This document shows positions 1 through 8,465 of a DNA stretch of 61,167 nt, in pieces. The stretch is from positions 1 through 61,167 of the forward strand of contig JAUNIR010000005.1 of the NCBI GenBank assembly GCA_030523345.1, in the 5' to 3' direction. The notes below the pieces were generated by a model that was not told the origin of the DNA, searched no databases, and worked only from the letters and a program-made list of their open reading frames with translations. Made by a program: the position numbers and the translations under genes. The first letter of the stretch is position 1, and every line of letters starts with the position of its first letter. This stretch comes from Lachnospiraceae bacterium (GTDB lineage Bacteria > Bacillota > Clostridia > Lachnospirales > Lachnospiraceae).

Positions 1-163
1 GAGTTGTAAGACGCTCAAGTAAAGCATCCTTTCTGTACTTCTCCTCATTCTTCTCAATAACAACACGAAGTGACTCAAGCACTTCCTTTACTGCCTGATG
101 AAACTCTGGCTGTGCAGGGTTCTGGGCAACTACTCTCTCGTAAACCTCGTCAACGTATGACAT
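1..163 (-). CDS. gdhA: NADP-specific glutamate dehydrogenase, N-terminal fragment
   Basis: Only the first 54 codons are inside the window; the gene runs off the left edge. The peptide starts MSYVDEVYERVVAQNP and continues with EFHQAVKEVLESL and a YRKDALLERL segment. This matches the helical N-terminus of hexameric glutamate dehydrogenases, where a similar 'ALLERL' stretch precedes the substrate domain. The enzyme interconverts 2-oxoglutarate plus ammonia and glutamate in the cytoplasm. The ATG at 161-163 has an AAGGAGG site about 7 bases upstream, which supports the start. The family call is good although the catalytic part is out of view; NADP specificity is assumed from anaerobe GdhA relatives. 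Confidence 0.8.
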   Translation of the reverse strand, partial: MSYVDEVYERVVAQNPAQPEFHQAVKEVLESLRVVIEKNEEKYRKDALLERLTT

Positions 164-226
164 TTTCTCTTCCTCCTTAAATAAATATAATGTTTACAAT
201 TAACCGCGATGCGATTTAAATACAAT

Positions 227-268
227 AAAAAACACCAACAAGCATACAACTTCCTGTATGCTTATTGG
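227..268 (-). terminator. Rho-independent terminator after the SH3-domain gene
   Basis: A 13-bp stem (235-247 with 256-268, one G-U type mismatch) with an 8-base loop is followed on the minus strand by a run of T (227-232). It sits just past the stop codon at 348 and ends that gene before gdhA. Confidence 0.85.
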
Positions 269-347
269 CGCCATTGCCAAAATAATAATAATACAATAAC
301 TTCATTATTGCAACAGTAATCTACTACTTTAGTGTAAAAAAGTAGAA

Positions 348-1565
348 TTACTTAATTAAATCAGATCTAATATATGCATCCTGACCGTTATAACTAAACT
401 TACACCATCCATTAGTCTCTTCAATAAGTGTAAATGTATCTCCGGCACTTGCTTTTCCTAAACTATCTGAATCTGTATTAGGAGCTGTTCTTATATTGGC
501 ATTTTCCTTAACAGTTATTGTGCTTCCTGCTTCTCGTGCAGTGCTTCCAGCCTCCTGGCCTTCGCTTGGAGTATCATTAACTTCTTCAAGATACTCAGTC
601 TTAATATATGCTTCCTGGCCGTTATAATCCACTCTACTCCAGCCATTATCCATCACTTCATATCTTGTGAACACCTGTCCCTGAGATGTCTTTCCAAGAG
701 AATCTGCTTCTGTACTTGCTGATGCTCTAATATTTACAACATCAGTAGTCTTAACAGTTGTTGCAGCTGCTGCGGCTGCGGCTGCGGCTTCCTCTGCGGC
801 TTGTGCTGCTGCAGCTTCTGTTTCAGCCTGCTTTCTTGCCTCAAGCTTAGCCTGAACATCAGAATTTATCTGACCTCTTAATTCTGTAACTCTTGCAGAA
901 ATATCTGGGTTCTTTTCAAGAGCCTCATTGTATGAAAGCTGTACCCCATCCTGGAGCTGTTTAAAATCATCCTGAGATGCTAACGCAAGGATATATGCCT
1001 CATCATTTTCAGATAAATCCGAATTGTTAATGTATAAAGTTCCTGATCCATCTGTGCACACATAAAGTGAACAAAGTGCAGGGAGCTTATTTGCATCTCC
1101 AACAATCTGAAGAGAATAAGTCACAAGTACTAAATATGAATTTTCCTCAGGACCTGCCTTTGTATAAAAATGATAATCTGTATACTGTGAAATATACTGT
1201 GCCTGCGCCTCAAAGAATGCTCTTCTTTCATCTGATAATGCATTTGATAATGATGCCATTGTATCAGAATCACCAACAGACATCGCATTCATATATGATG
1301 TACATATCGTGTTAACATTTGGATATGCATCTGTTTCGTATTTATCCTTAGGAACTTCAACGCTACTTGTAATAGCCTCTATACCTGACTGATTTTCTTC
1401 TGTCGCTACATCTGTTCCTCTTGTAAGTAGGAATACAACTAGCACTATAACAAGTACTAAAAATAATCCTCCTACAATAAAATATCTGTAATTATTTGTA
1501 ATTATATCTTTAGCTGAAGCCTTAGGAGTTGCCTTTTTTGGTGCTCTAGTTCTTTTTGTTGCCAT
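348..1565 (-). CDS. Membrane-anchored protein with two bacterial SH3 domains
   Basis: 405 aa. A basic, Lys/Arg/Pro-rich cytoplasmic N-terminus (residues 1-27) leads into one hydrophobic helix (about 28-48), so the rest probably lies outside the membrane. Residues about 50-235 form an unrecognised globular part. An Ala/Glu-rich stretch with a nine-Ala run (about 240-268) acts as a linker. Two SH3b repeats follow (about 272-326 and 349-405), each with NIR(A/T)xxxxxSxSLGK, GW and YNGQ(E/D)AYI signatures. SH3b domains usually bind cell-wall peptides, so a wall-associated role is inferred; no catalytic motif is visible. The ATG is preceded by GAGGT. The gene is monocistronic, with a terminator downstream and a tRNA upstream. 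Confidence 0.75.
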   Translation of the reverse strand: MATKRTRAPKKATPKASAKDIITNNYRYFIVGGLFLVLVIVLVVFLLTRGTDVATEENQSGIEAITSSVEVPKDKYETDAYPNVNTICTSYMNAMSVGDSDTMASLSNALSDERRAFFEAQAQYISQYTDYHFYTKAGPEENSYLVLVTYSLQIVGDANKLPALCSLYVCTDGSGTLYINNSDLSENDEAYILALASQDDFKQLQDGVQLSYNEALEKNPDISARVTELRGQINSDVQAKLEARKQAETEAAAAQAAEEAAAAAAAAATTVKTTDVVNIRASASTEADSLGKTSQGQVFTRYEVMDNGWSRVDYNGQEAYIKTEYLEEVNDTPSEGQEAGSTAREAGSTITVKENANIRTAPNTDSDSLGKASAGDTFTLIEETNGWCKFSYNGQDAYIRSDLIK

Positions 1566-1594
1566 AATATAAACCTCATATCAAATAGGAATGC

Positions 1595-1667
1595 CGCATC
1601 CGAGAGGATTCGAACCCCCGACACGCGGTACCGGAAACCGCTGCTCTATCCCCTGAGCTACGGATGC
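1595..1667 (-). tRNA. tRNA-Arg (anticodon CCG)
   Basis: 73 nt on the minus strand. The acceptor stem GCATCCG pairs with CGGATGC, discriminator G. The D-arm is present, the anticodon stem is GCGGT/ACCGC with loop TTCCGGT giving anticodon CCG, and the T-arm contains GGTTCGAATC. CCA is not encoded. It reads the rare CGG arginine codon. Confidence 0.97.
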
Positions 1668-1723
1668 ACTACACGCGGGAGAACCCACATTCCCGTATAT
1701 GTTACCATATTAAGCACTAAATT

Positions 1724-2614
1724 TCAAACAATACTGTATCCATCATCTGAACTATAATAATATGCATGAGACGACAATATTTCTTCTATTCCAAGGTTCT
1801 CCTTATTCACACAATTAATCATCATATTTAACGTATTAGCTTCAATTTGCCCATTGTCTTTTAATAATATTACTTCGTGAATACTACTAGGTATAATATA
1901 CACACCCCTACACTCATTTTTGACAAAATCATCAAGTACATCATCATATGTCATGCTAATGGCTCCAAAGAATGACTTTCCTAAAGTCATAACATGCATT
2001 TTCCCTCTGCTATCGGCTAATTCAAATGTATCTCCACTATCAACTTCCGGCGAAAATCTCCCTATGATATTAGTAATATCTTCTATTGTTACGCCATTCC
2101 TCTTTGTATTTTCATATGCTATATCAATCAGATTATCAGCACTAATTCCCCATTTTTCCATATACTCATTCTTAACAACCATCGTGGCAGACATTCCCAT
2201 GATATTTGAGACGTCACAATATACAACTTCTGACAAATCAAGAAATGCCCTATGTGGAATACTCTTTAACAGTTCCTCATTTTGTTTTGTGTTGATCAGC
2301 TTTATTCGAACATTATCTTTAACCTTATTAAAATCCAAAAAATCATCCTGACAAAGTTCTCCTTCAAACTGATTACCATCAGCTAAATCAATTAATTCGT
2401 TTGCAATTTCACTTATGGATTCTCCACTAATATATCTTCCATAATAATTTTCAAGATATATCGAAGGACTAACTAATACATTTGGCCTTTTTATAACAAT
2501 TCCTGTAAGTTTAAGTCCATTATTCTTAATTGCATCATTTTCAACCGCTTCCCTATCTTCATAGTTACTATTTATATAGTCAATTAAAACGTTTCTAAAT
2601 TCTTTTAAATTCAT
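1724..2614 (-). CDS. DUF5688 family protein
   Basis: 296 aa from the ATG at 2612-2614, which has a clear AAAGGAG site; a longer frame reaching 2689 would run through the efp terminator and was rejected. The protein is soluble, acidic and has no signal peptide. It has the overall pattern of DUF5688 proteins that are common in Lachnospiraceae: an N-terminal helical segment, then 'SPSIYLENYYGRYISGES', and later a 'IPHRAFLDLSEVVYCDV' block and a C-terminal 'GVYIIPSSIHEVILL' block. The function of the family is unknown. It stands alone between tRNA-Arg and efp. Confidence 0.7.
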   Translation of the reverse strand: MNLKEFRNVLIDYINSNYEDREAVENDAIKNNGLKLTGIVIKRPNVLVSPSIYLENYYGRYISGESISEIANELIDLADGNQFEGELCQDDFLDFNKVKDNVRIKLINTKQNEELLKSIPHRAFLDLSEVVYCDVSNIMGMSATMVVKNEYMEKWGISADNLIDIAYENTKRNGVTIEDITNIIGRFSPEVDSGDTFELADSRGKMHVMTLGKSFFGAISMTYDDVLDDFVKNECRGVYIIPSSIHEVILLKDNGQIEANTLNMMINCVNKENLGIEEILSSHAYYYSSDDGYSIV

Positions 2615-2675
2615 TATGCTCCTTTCATGGCGATTACAGTTCAGACACCTTGAAATAGCATTTTTGCAAAAAAAA

Positions 2676-2700
2676 GAAGGCTTCCGCAAAGGAAGCCTTC
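2676..2700 (-). terminator. Terminator of efp
   Basis: A perfect 10-bp stem (2676-2685 with 2691-2700), 5-base loop, followed on the minus strand by an eight-T run. It lies 16 bases past the efp stop. Confidence 0.92.
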
Positions 2701-2715
2701 TTTAATATATAAAAC

Positions 2716-3273
2716 TTAAACTCTTGAAAGATATTCGCCTGTACGAGTATCAATCTTGATCTTATCATTCATTTCTACGAAAAGAGGTACATATACAGTA
2801 GCTCCTGTCTCAACAACTGCTGGCTTTGTTGCACCTGTAGCTGTATCGCCCTTAAATCCTGGCTCTGTCTCGATAATCTCAAGTTCTACAAATAATGGTG
2901 GCTCAACTGCAAATACATTACCGTTGTGTGAGCAAATCTTAACCATTTCATTTTCCTTAACGAACTTAAGAGCATCACCAATCTGCTCCTCATTAAGAGC
3001 AATCTGCTCATAGTTCTCAGTATTCATGAAGTGATATAAGTCACCATCTGAGTATAAATACTGCATCTCATTTCTGTCGATACGTGCCTGTGGGAATTTT
3101 TCTGTAGGTCTGAAAGTCTTTTCAACTACACCACCACTGACAATATTTCTAAGTTTTGTTCTAACGAAAGCTGCTCCCTTACCTGGTTTAACATGCTGGA
3201 ATTCAATAATCTGGAAAATGCCATTATCCATTTCAAGAGTAATGCCATTCTTAAAATCGCCTGCTGATATCAT
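2716..3273 (-). CDS. efp: Elongation factor P
   Basis: 185 aa, the usual length. EF-P binds stalled ribosomes between the P and E sites and speeds peptide bonds at polyproline stretches. The KOW-like domain I carries the loop [14 protein letters not shown] with the conserved lysine at residue 32 that can be modified. The two OB domains follow and the end TGEYLSRV is typical. The ATG has GGAGG upstream. An own promoter (3313-3341) and terminator (2676-2700) make it a single-gene unit downstream of the aro genes. Proline-rich partners in this window include the FtsZ linker. Confidence 0.96.
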   Translation of the reverse strand: MISAGDFKNGITLEMDNGIFQIIEFQHVKPGKGAAFVRTKLRNIVSGGVVEKTFRPTEKFPQARIDRNEMQYLYSDGDLYHFMNTENYEQIALNEEQIGDALKFVKENEMVKICSHNGNVFAVEPPLFVELEIIETEPGFKGDTATGATKPAVVETGATVYVPLFVEMNDKIKIDTRTGEYLSRV

Positions 3274-3312
3274 ACGAATATCCTCCTAAATTTGTACTAA
3301 TAATTCTTATTT

Positions 3313-3341
3313 AGTTTATACTAATAAAGCCTTTTTTTCAA
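3313..3341 (-). promoter_or_regulatory. Likely sigma-A promoter of efp
   Basis: On the minus strand TTGAAA (3336-3341) and TAAACT (3313-3318) are separated by 17 bases, about 40 bases before the efp start. The -35 box matches 5/6 and the -10 box 4/6. Confidence 0.5.
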
Positions 3342-3359
3342 CAAAAAAATGATTTTTTA

Positions 3360-3806
3360 TTATTCTGGCTTATTTAAATATTCTTTTAAAAAGTCTATTG
3401 CCTCAATATATCCATCAAGACCTTTTCCTTTTATTATTTTTACACATGCAGGAGCTGTAACTGATTTATGTCTCCACTCCTCTTCTCTTGTCTCAATATC
3501 CGAAATGTGAACCTCTACTGTAGGTATCTGGATTGAAGTGATTGCATCATGAATTGCATAACTATAGTGAGCGTATGCACCTGGATTAATTATAATTGCA
3601 TCTGTCTTATCTCTGTACGCATCCTGCAATCTATCAATTATTTCGCCTTCATGATTACTCTGGAATATTCTACATAAAATATTATCTTGCGCACATTTCT
3701 TATGAACGAGCTGTCTAAGATAGTCGAAGTCTGCAGTACCATATACTGAAACTTCTCTAATTCCAAGAAAGTTAAGATTAGGTCCATTGATTACTAAAAT
3801 CTTCAT
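3360..3806 (-). CDS. aroQ: 3-dehydroquinate dehydratase, type II
   Basis: 148 aa, the length of the dodecameric type II enzyme. It removes water from 3-dehydroquinate to give 3-dehydroshikimate in the shikimate pathway. The N-terminal INGPNLNFLGIREVSVYG holds the conserved Asn and catalytic Tyr. NHEGEIID, INPGAYAHYSYAIHDAI and EVHISDIETREEEWRHKS are the remaining active-site blocks. The start has AAGGAG. It lies 25 bases after aroK on the same strand, so yqeG-aroE-aroK-aroQ form one unit and cover three successive or near-successive pathway steps. Confidence 0.95.
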   Translation of the reverse strand: MKILVINGPNLNFLGIREVSVYGTADFDYLRQLVHKKCAQDNILCRIFQSNHEGEIIDRLQDAYRDKTDAIIINPGAYAHYSYAIHDAITSIQIPTVEVHISDIETREEEWRHKSVTAPACVKIIKGKGLDGYIEAIDFLKEYLNKPE

Positions 3807-3831
3807 ATATTTTCTCCTTAAATAATATGGT

Positions 3832-4344
3832 TTATTCTTTTATTATCTTCGAAACAACCTCATTGACCTTATGCCGGCCCGTCTTTATTACAACATCTGC
3901 CGCTTCCCGATATAAAGGATCTCTCTTTTCAATCATATCATGAATTCGAATTTTAACCTCTTCCTTAGGTCCTCTAAGGAGTGGTCTTGTTGTATCATTC
4001 TTAAGACGTTTTAGAATGTCGGTTTCATTTACGTTTAAGTATACCACTTTGCCAAGTCTTTTTAAATATGTCCTGTTTTCTTCTCTCATAGGGAGTCCGC
4101 CACCGCAAGAAATCACACAATCATTTGCCGACTCACACAAATTCATAATTAGTTTTGTCTCAAGATCTCGAAAATAGTCTTCCCCATATTTTTCAAAAAT
4201 ATCATTAATCGACAAATTCATTTGCTTGACTATTAGACTGTCTGTATCGAGAAACTTCTTTCCGGTTTCTTTTGCCAAGGCTTTTCCGACTGTAGTCTTT
4301 CCGGCCCCCATATATCCAATTAATACGTAATTATTATCCTTCAT
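3832..4344 (-). CDS. aroK: Shikimate kinase
   Basis: 170 aa. It phosphorylates shikimate with ATP. The Walker A loop GYMGAGKTTVGK is at the N-terminus, followed by LDTDSLI (Mg and shikimate binding), the CGGGLPMREENR substrate loop and the lid region TTRPLLRG. The start ATG overlaps the end of aroE by 11 bases, so the two are translationally coupled. Confidence 0.95.
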   Translation of the reverse strand: MKDNNYVLIGYMGAGKTTVGKALAKETGKKFLDTDSLIVKQMNLSINDIFEKYGEDYFRDLETKLIMNLCESANDCVISCGGGLPMREENRTYLKRLGKVVYLNVNETDILKRLKNDTTRPLLRGPKEEVKIRIHDMIEKRDPLYREAADVVIKTGRHKVNEVVSKIIKE

Positions 4345-5200
4345 TAAGCACCTTTTCTACGCCTGCAACAACTTCATCAGGTACCTTAAGATCATTCCAC
4401 AATTCATATGCAATTATTCCTTGATACATAAGCATCTTAAGTCCTGTGTATGCCTTACCTCCCGCTTCACGAGTAAGCACAGCAAATTTTGTACCTTCTC
4501 TGTATATCAAATCTACACCATGTGTGATTTTATTATAAAAGTTTTTATCTTCTATAACTGCACCATCATCTTCTGATAAACCAACTTTAGTGCACTGAAA
4601 ACAAATCAATTCTTCTGCGTCAATTTTTTCATACTCGTCCATAGCAAGCGCTGTAACTTGAGTATTAAGCCCTTCCTCATTTACGAACTTTTTAATATCG
4701 CATGCTATTTCTTCTGCCTTAGAAATAGTCCTATTTAAAATATATAATTTAGAGGCATTATTCCTAGCACACATGAAAGCAACAGCTCTTGCCGCTCCAC
4801 CAGCTCCTAGTAATACTGTAACTTTACCATTTAATTCAATGCCTTCCGAAAAAACAGCTCTTTCAAGACCAAGCATATCTGTATTATAGCCTTTATATCC
4901 CTTGTCTGTTCTTACAAGTGTATTAACAGCACCTATCCTCTTTGCCATATCATCTATGTCGCATAGGCTTTCGATAACATCCGTTTTGTATGGAACCGTG
5001 ACATTCATACCATGAATTCCAAGTTCGTAAGCACCTAAGACAGCTGCCTTAACATCTCCTGTTACTTCAAATGGAACATATATCATATTCTTATTAAGCT
5101 CTCCAGAGATATAATTATGAATCGCTGGAGATTTTGTATGTCTAACAGGATTTCCTATTATTCCAAGAACTTTTGTATTACCATCAACAACCATATGCAT
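4334..5200 (-). CDS. aroE: Shikimate dehydrogenase
   Basis: 288 aa. It reduces 3-dehydroshikimate to shikimate with NADPH. The substrate domain has GIIGNPVRHTKSPAIHN (Thr-Lys-Ser instead of the more usual His-Ser-x-Ser) and NVTVPYK with the catalytic lysine; NTDM supplies the conserved Asp. The Rossmann loop is LLGAGGAARAVAF, and the C-terminal YQGIIAYELW helix is typical. The ATG shares one base with the yqeG stop (TAATG), with AAGGA upstream; a second ATG two codons in is possible. Confidence 0.94.
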   Translation of the reverse strand: MHMVVDGNTKVLGIIGNPVRHTKSPAIHNYISGELNKNMIYVPFEVTGDVKAAVLGAYELGIHGMNVTVPYKTDVIESLCDIDDMAKRIGAVNTLVRTDKGYKGYNTDMLGLERAVFSEGIELNGKVTVLLGAGGAARAVAFMCARNNASKLYILNRTISKAEEIACDIKKFVNEEGLNTQVTALAMDEYEKIDAEELICFQCTKVGLSEDDGAVIEDKNFYNKITHGVDLIYREGTKFAVLTREAGGKAYTGLKMLMYQGIIAYELWNDLKVPDEVVAGVEKVLNEG

Positions 5201-5724
5201 TACCTATCCTTAAGCTTTGTATATTTCTTTCTTCTATAGTAAAAAAACAAAACTATCGCTTCCAATTTTCTTTTTAAAACTATTTGGATTTCTTCATGTG
5301 GATCTATCGGCTTGACAAGAATATTTTTAATGCCACACCTCTTCGCACCCCATACATCAGTGAATAGTTGATCTCCTATAAAAACCGTAGTCGATGCATC
5401 TGTGTCCATTATATCCATTGCTTTTAAATATCCCTTTTTCATCGGTTTATCAGCCTTGAAAATATAATTCACATTAACTGCATCATTGAACATTTTTACT
5501 CTTCCCTCCTTATTATTTGAAAGAAGAGTCACTTTGAATCCTATTTGTTTTAACGTTTCCATCAATGCAATCGCCCGCTCATCTGCAGGGTATCCATGCA
5601 TAACTAATGTATTATCTATATCATATATTATTCCCCTATAGCCCTTGTCAAAAAGAGCTTCATAATCTATGACATATGCACTTTCTTTGATTTCATCTGG
5701 ATAAAAAGAACTAAATAAACACAT
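5200..5724 (-). CDS. YqeG family HAD phosphatase (class IIIA)
   Basis: 174 aa. HAD motif I is YDIDNTLV with nucleophile Asp35 and Asp37, motif II is TLLSNN, and motif III/IV is FIGDQLFTDVWGAKRCGI. YqeG-type proteins are small HAD phosphatases that sit beside aroE in many Firmicutes. The physiological substrate is not known; a phosphatidylglycerophosphate phosphatase role is known for distant relatives. The start has only a weak ribosome-binding site. Confidence 0.85.
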   Translation of the reverse strand: MCLFSSFYPDEIKESAYVIDYEALFDKGYRGIIYDIDNTLVMHGYPADERAIALMETLKQIGFKVTLLSNNKEGRVKMFNDAVNVNYIFKADKPMKKGYLKAMDIMDTDASTTVFIGDQLFTDVWGAKRCGIKNILVKPIDPHEEIQIVLKRKLEAIVLFFYYRRKKYTKLKDR

Positions 5725-5773
5725 GAGACGATTATACCATAAGAATTAAGCCAAAATACAGATTTTATGCAAG

Positions 5774-5799
5774 AAAAAAACCTCCGGAAAACCGGAGGT
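5774..5799 (-). terminator. Terminator after the small conserved protein gene
   Basis: Perfect CCTCCGG/CCGGAGG stem (5781-5787 with 5792-5798, tetraloop AAAA), followed on the minus strand by seven T. It lies 16 bases after the stop at 5815. Confidence 0.9.
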
Positions 5800-5814
5800 A
5801 TGTAAGCAAATTGT

Positions 5815-6225
5815 TTATTTCATAATAACAGTACCATCTTCGTTATCAAGAATTACGTTAGATCCACCTACAAAGTCCTGGAACTGTTGTAGTGAATGAT
5901 CCTTTTCCATTTCAGAAACTGCCTTCTGCATCTCAGACTGCATAGCCTGATCGTCTACTGAAGTAATTGAAAATGGTTCTCTTTTTGTAAAGTCTCTTGA
6001 AATATCTTCAAGGTTGAAAGACGAACGTCTTCTCATACCTTCAAGATTGAGATTTACTTTCAACTCAGGCTGCTGTTTCTCTTCCTGTGGCTTATTATCT
6101 ACAACTGCTGATTCTGAAGCAGGTTTCTCTGTAACTGTAGATGCCGCACTAATAGCCTGGTCTGTAACACCTATTCTGTTGTATGTCGACATCATGTCGA
6201 ACGACCCTAATCCATTAATAGCCAT
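5815..6225 (-). CDS. Small conserved hypothetical protein with C-terminal 'FVGGSNVI' block
   Basis: 136 aa, soluble, no signal peptide or membrane helix. Residues 1-30 look ordered (GLGSFDMMSTYNRIG). About 35-60 is a Glu/Gln/Lys-rich disordered linker. The C-terminal 60 residues look conserved, ending in MEKDHSLQQFQDFVGG and DGTVIMK. I do not recognise a function. The Met-poor, Gln-rich composition and short size resemble small adaptor proteins, but that is a guess. The gene has its own promoter (6279-6307) and terminator, so it is expressed alone. Start supported by GGGAG. Confidence 0.6.
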   Translation of the reverse strand: MAINGLGSFDMMSTYNRIGVTDQAISAASTVTEKPASESAVVDNKPQEEKQQPELKVNLNLEGMRRRSSFNLEDISRDFTKREPFSITSVDDQAMQSEMQKAVSEMEKDHSLQQFQDFVGGSNVILDNEDGTVIMK

Positions 6226-6278
6226 TATGCTCTCCCTTATTTCTTATGAATGTTTACATAAGAAGTTCCCTTGAGATT

Positions 6279-6307
6279 ATTCTACAAAATTTTTATTTAT
6301 CTTGCAA
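6279..6307 (-). promoter_or_regulatory. Promoter of the 136-aa protein gene
   Basis: Minus strand TTGCAA (6302-6307), 17-base spacer, TAGAAT (6279-6284), about 55 bases before the start codon. Confidence 0.55.
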
Positions 6308-6404
6308 CATATTTATCGACAAGAATCAAATTATATTTAGTCCTTTTTCAAAAAAAGTAAAAATTATATAAAAAAATAGACTTAATACACATTATAAAAT
6401 GAAA

Positions 6405-6426
6405 CAGCCGGCTAAAAAGCCGGCTG
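6405..6426 (-). terminator. Terminator after nrdR
   Basis: A 9-bp GC-rich perfect stem (6405-6413 with 6418-6426) followed on the minus strand by TTTCATTTTA. The T run is interrupted but the position, 29 bases past nrdR, fits. Confidence 0.75.
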
Positions 6427-6454
6427 ATATGAGTATAATTGCTTTGCTTTATAA

Positions 6455-6907
6455 TTATTTCTTGAGCATTTTTGTAAGCTCATTCATAAATGTATCTGCA
6501 TCCTTAAAATCTCTATATACAGATGCAAATCTAACATATGCAACCTGGTCAAGATCCTGAAGTTTTTTCATTACAAGCTCACCAATTACTGAACTTGGAA
6601 TTTCTTTGTCTTCATATCCAAACACTTCAGTTTCTACTGAATCAATTAACTGTTCCATCTTGTCTGCTGAGACTGGTCTCTTTCTGCAGGCAAGTAATAC
6701 ACCAGATTCTATCTTAGCTCTATCATATGGTTCTCTGTTATTATCCTTCTTAATAACAATTAATGGAATAGTCTCCACTTTCTCATATGTAGTAAATCTC
6801 TTAGCACACTCATCGCAAACTCTACGTCTTCTGATTGAATTGTTATCATCAGCAGGACGAGAATCTATTACTCTAGTGTTCTCATGACCGCAAAATGGAC
6901 ATTTCAT
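6455..6907 (-). CDS. nrdR: Transcriptional repressor NrdR
   Basis: 150 aa, typical length. NrdR senses ATP/dATP and represses ribonucleotide reductase genes. The N-terminal zinc ribbon uses CPFC (Cys3, Cys6) and CDEC, flanked by RRRRVC and FTTYE. The ATP-cone domain follows from about residue 45 (IKKDNNREPYDRAKIESGV). It lies 62 bases downstream of ftsZ on the same strand with no terminator seen between, so it may be co-transcribed with ftsZ. Start has AAGGGGAAG. Confidence 0.95.
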   Translation of the reverse strand: MKCPFCGHENTRVIDSRPADDNNSIRRRRVCDECAKRFTTYEKVETIPLIVIKKDNNREPYDRAKIESGVLLACRKRPVSADKMEQLIDSVETEVFGYEDKEIPSSVIGELVMKKLQDLDQVAYVRFASVYRDFKDADTFMNELTKMLKK

Positions 6908-6969
6908 ATATATACTTCCCCTTATTTTAAATTTCCCTTACGGGATTCCCCTTATCTAAATCAACCTGA

Positions 6970-8325
6970 TTACTTTCTTCTAAGAAAATCAGGAATATTT
7001 AACTGGCTACTCTGTACTCTTGACTGTGGAGCTGCCGATGGATTTCCTCCAAATCCTGGTCTTGTTGCAGTTGGTGTTGGAGCCGGCTGAATAGGTGTTC
7101 CGTATCCTGGAACATTACCCTGTGGCACTCCTGGCTGTGGCTGCATACCTGGCTGTACTGGCATTCCCGGCTGTACTCCCATACCCTGAACAGGCATTCC
7201 TGGCTGTACTGGCATTCCTGGCTGTGGAACATATCCACCCTGAACTGGCTGCATATTAGGAGCTGCATATCCTGTTCCCTGAGGTCTAGCCTGTGTTCCT
7301 GTAAATCCAGCTGCTGGTCTTCCTGCTGGCATTCCTGCTCTAGTTGGGACAACAGGACCTCTGCCCTGTGCTGCCTCATTAATACCTGTTGCAATAACAG
7401 TAACTGAAATTGTATCAGGAGCCGCCTGGCTGTCATAGTCAGTACCCCAAATAAGATTGACATCATCACCTGTAATATCAAGGATGAAATCATTCATAAT
7501 CTTCTGTTCATACATTGCAAGATCACCCTTAATGTTAATAAGGATATCTGTTGCTCCCGCAAGTGATGTTTCAAGCAATGGTGAATTTACGGCCTGCTTA
7601 ATAGCTTCAAGACCCTTATCATCACCAGATGCCATACCAACACCTACATGTGCAAGTCCCTTATTTTCCATTACAGTACGAAGATCTGCAAAGTCAAGGT
7701 TGATTTCCTGCTTAATTGTAATAAGATCTGTAATACCTCTTACTGCCTGCTGAAGTACTTCATCTGCCTTCTTTAATGCATCTGGAACTGAAGTTCTTCT
7801 ATCAACAATTTCAAGAATCTTATCGTTAGGTATTACAATAAGTGTATCTACATTCTGACGTAACTTCTCAATACCTGCTTTAGCATTGTCCATACGTCTC
7901 TTAGCTTCAAATTCAAATGGTCTTGTAACTACAGCAACTGTTAAGGCTCCCTGTTCCTTAGCAATCTGTGCAACTATAGGTGCAGCACCTGTTCCAGTAC
8001 CACCGCCCATACCAGCAGTTACAATAACCATATCAGCGCCTCTTAAAGCACTTGATATATCTTCTCTTGATTCTTCGGCTGCCTTTTCACCTACTTCTGG
8101 CTTAGCACCTGCGCCAAGTCCCTTTGTTAAGTCAGCACCGATTTGTAATAATCTAGGGGATTTACATGATGCAAGAGCCTGCTTATCTGTATTAACGCCT
8201 AAAAGCTCTACGCCTCTGATTCCCTCTTCTACCATTCTGTTGACTGCGTTATTACCGCCGCCGCCAACGCCGACAACTAATATCTTAGCTGCGTCTACGA
8301 TTTCATTTGTTTTAATTTCTAGCAA
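6970..8325 (-). CDS. ftsZ: Cell division protein FtsZ
   Basis: 451 aa; the core GTPase/polymerisation domain covers about residues 1-318. It is the tubulin homologue that forms the Z ring. The glycine loop [14 protein letters not shown], the tubulin signature GGGTGTG (107-113) and the T7 loop [11 protein letters not shown] are intact. Residues about 325-435 form a long linker rich in Pro, Gln, Gly and Met with repeats of the type QPGMPV. The conserved C-terminal peptide [10 protein letters not shown] binds FtsA/SepF-type partners. The start is TTG (8323-8325) with a strong AGGAGGGG site 8 bases upstream. The linker makes the protein about 70 residues longer than the usual ~380. Confidence 0.97.
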   Translation of the reverse strand: MLEIKTNEIVDAAKILVVGVGGGGNNAVNRMVEEGIRGVELLGVNTDKQALASCKSPRLLQIGADLTKGLGAGAKPEVGEKAAEESREDISSALRGADMVIVTAGMGGGTGTGAAPIVAQIAKEQGALTVAVVTRPFEFEAKRRMDNAKAGIEKLRQNVDTLIVIPNDKILEIVDRRTSVPDALKKADEVLQQAVRGITDLITIKQEINLDFADLRTVMENKGLAHVGVGMASGDDKGLEAIKQAVNSPLLETSLAGATDILINIKGDLAMYEQKIMNDFILDITGDDVNLIWGTDYDSQAAPDTISVTVIATGINEAAQGRGPVVPTRAGMPAGRPAAGFTGTQARPQGTGYAAPNMQPVQGGYVPQPGMPVQPGMPVQGMGVQPGMPVQPGMQPQPGVPQGNVPGYGTPIQPAPTPTATRPGFGGNPSAAPQSRVQSSQLNIPDFLRRK

Positions 8326-8418
8326 AGCTAACCCCTCCTTTAGAGCGCATATTTATACTCATATACAACATAATATTACGATTTTATGTAAATTACAATA
8401 GTTTTAATACAAATTATG

Positions 8419-8451
8419 GTACTTTTTTATGTTAATCTACAAAAAAAGTAC
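8419..8451 (-). repeat. A/T-rich perfect hairpin between ftsQ and ftsZ
   Basis: GTACTTTTTT (8419-8428) pairs exactly with AAAAAAGTAC (8442-8451), loop 13 bases, 15 bases past the ftsQ stop. Weak as a terminator because the stem is mostly A-T and no T run follows on the minus strand; it could slow or process the transcript before ftsZ. Confidence 0.4.
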
Positions 8452-8465
8452 TACAATTTGATGAT

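Noticed and set aside
770..800. GC-rich GCGGCT repeats at 770-800 and 61143-61167 as linked repeats
   Set aside because: Both are simple Ala-codon runs in linkers of different proteins.
2615..2689. Upstream extension of the DUF5688 protein
   Set aside because: It crosses the efp terminator hairpin, and a strong ribosome-binding site lies before the internal ATG.
7886..8401. Long plus-strand open frame opposite ftsZ
   Set aside because: It is antisense to a well-supported gene, has no ribosome-binding site and consists of mirrored low-complexity codons.
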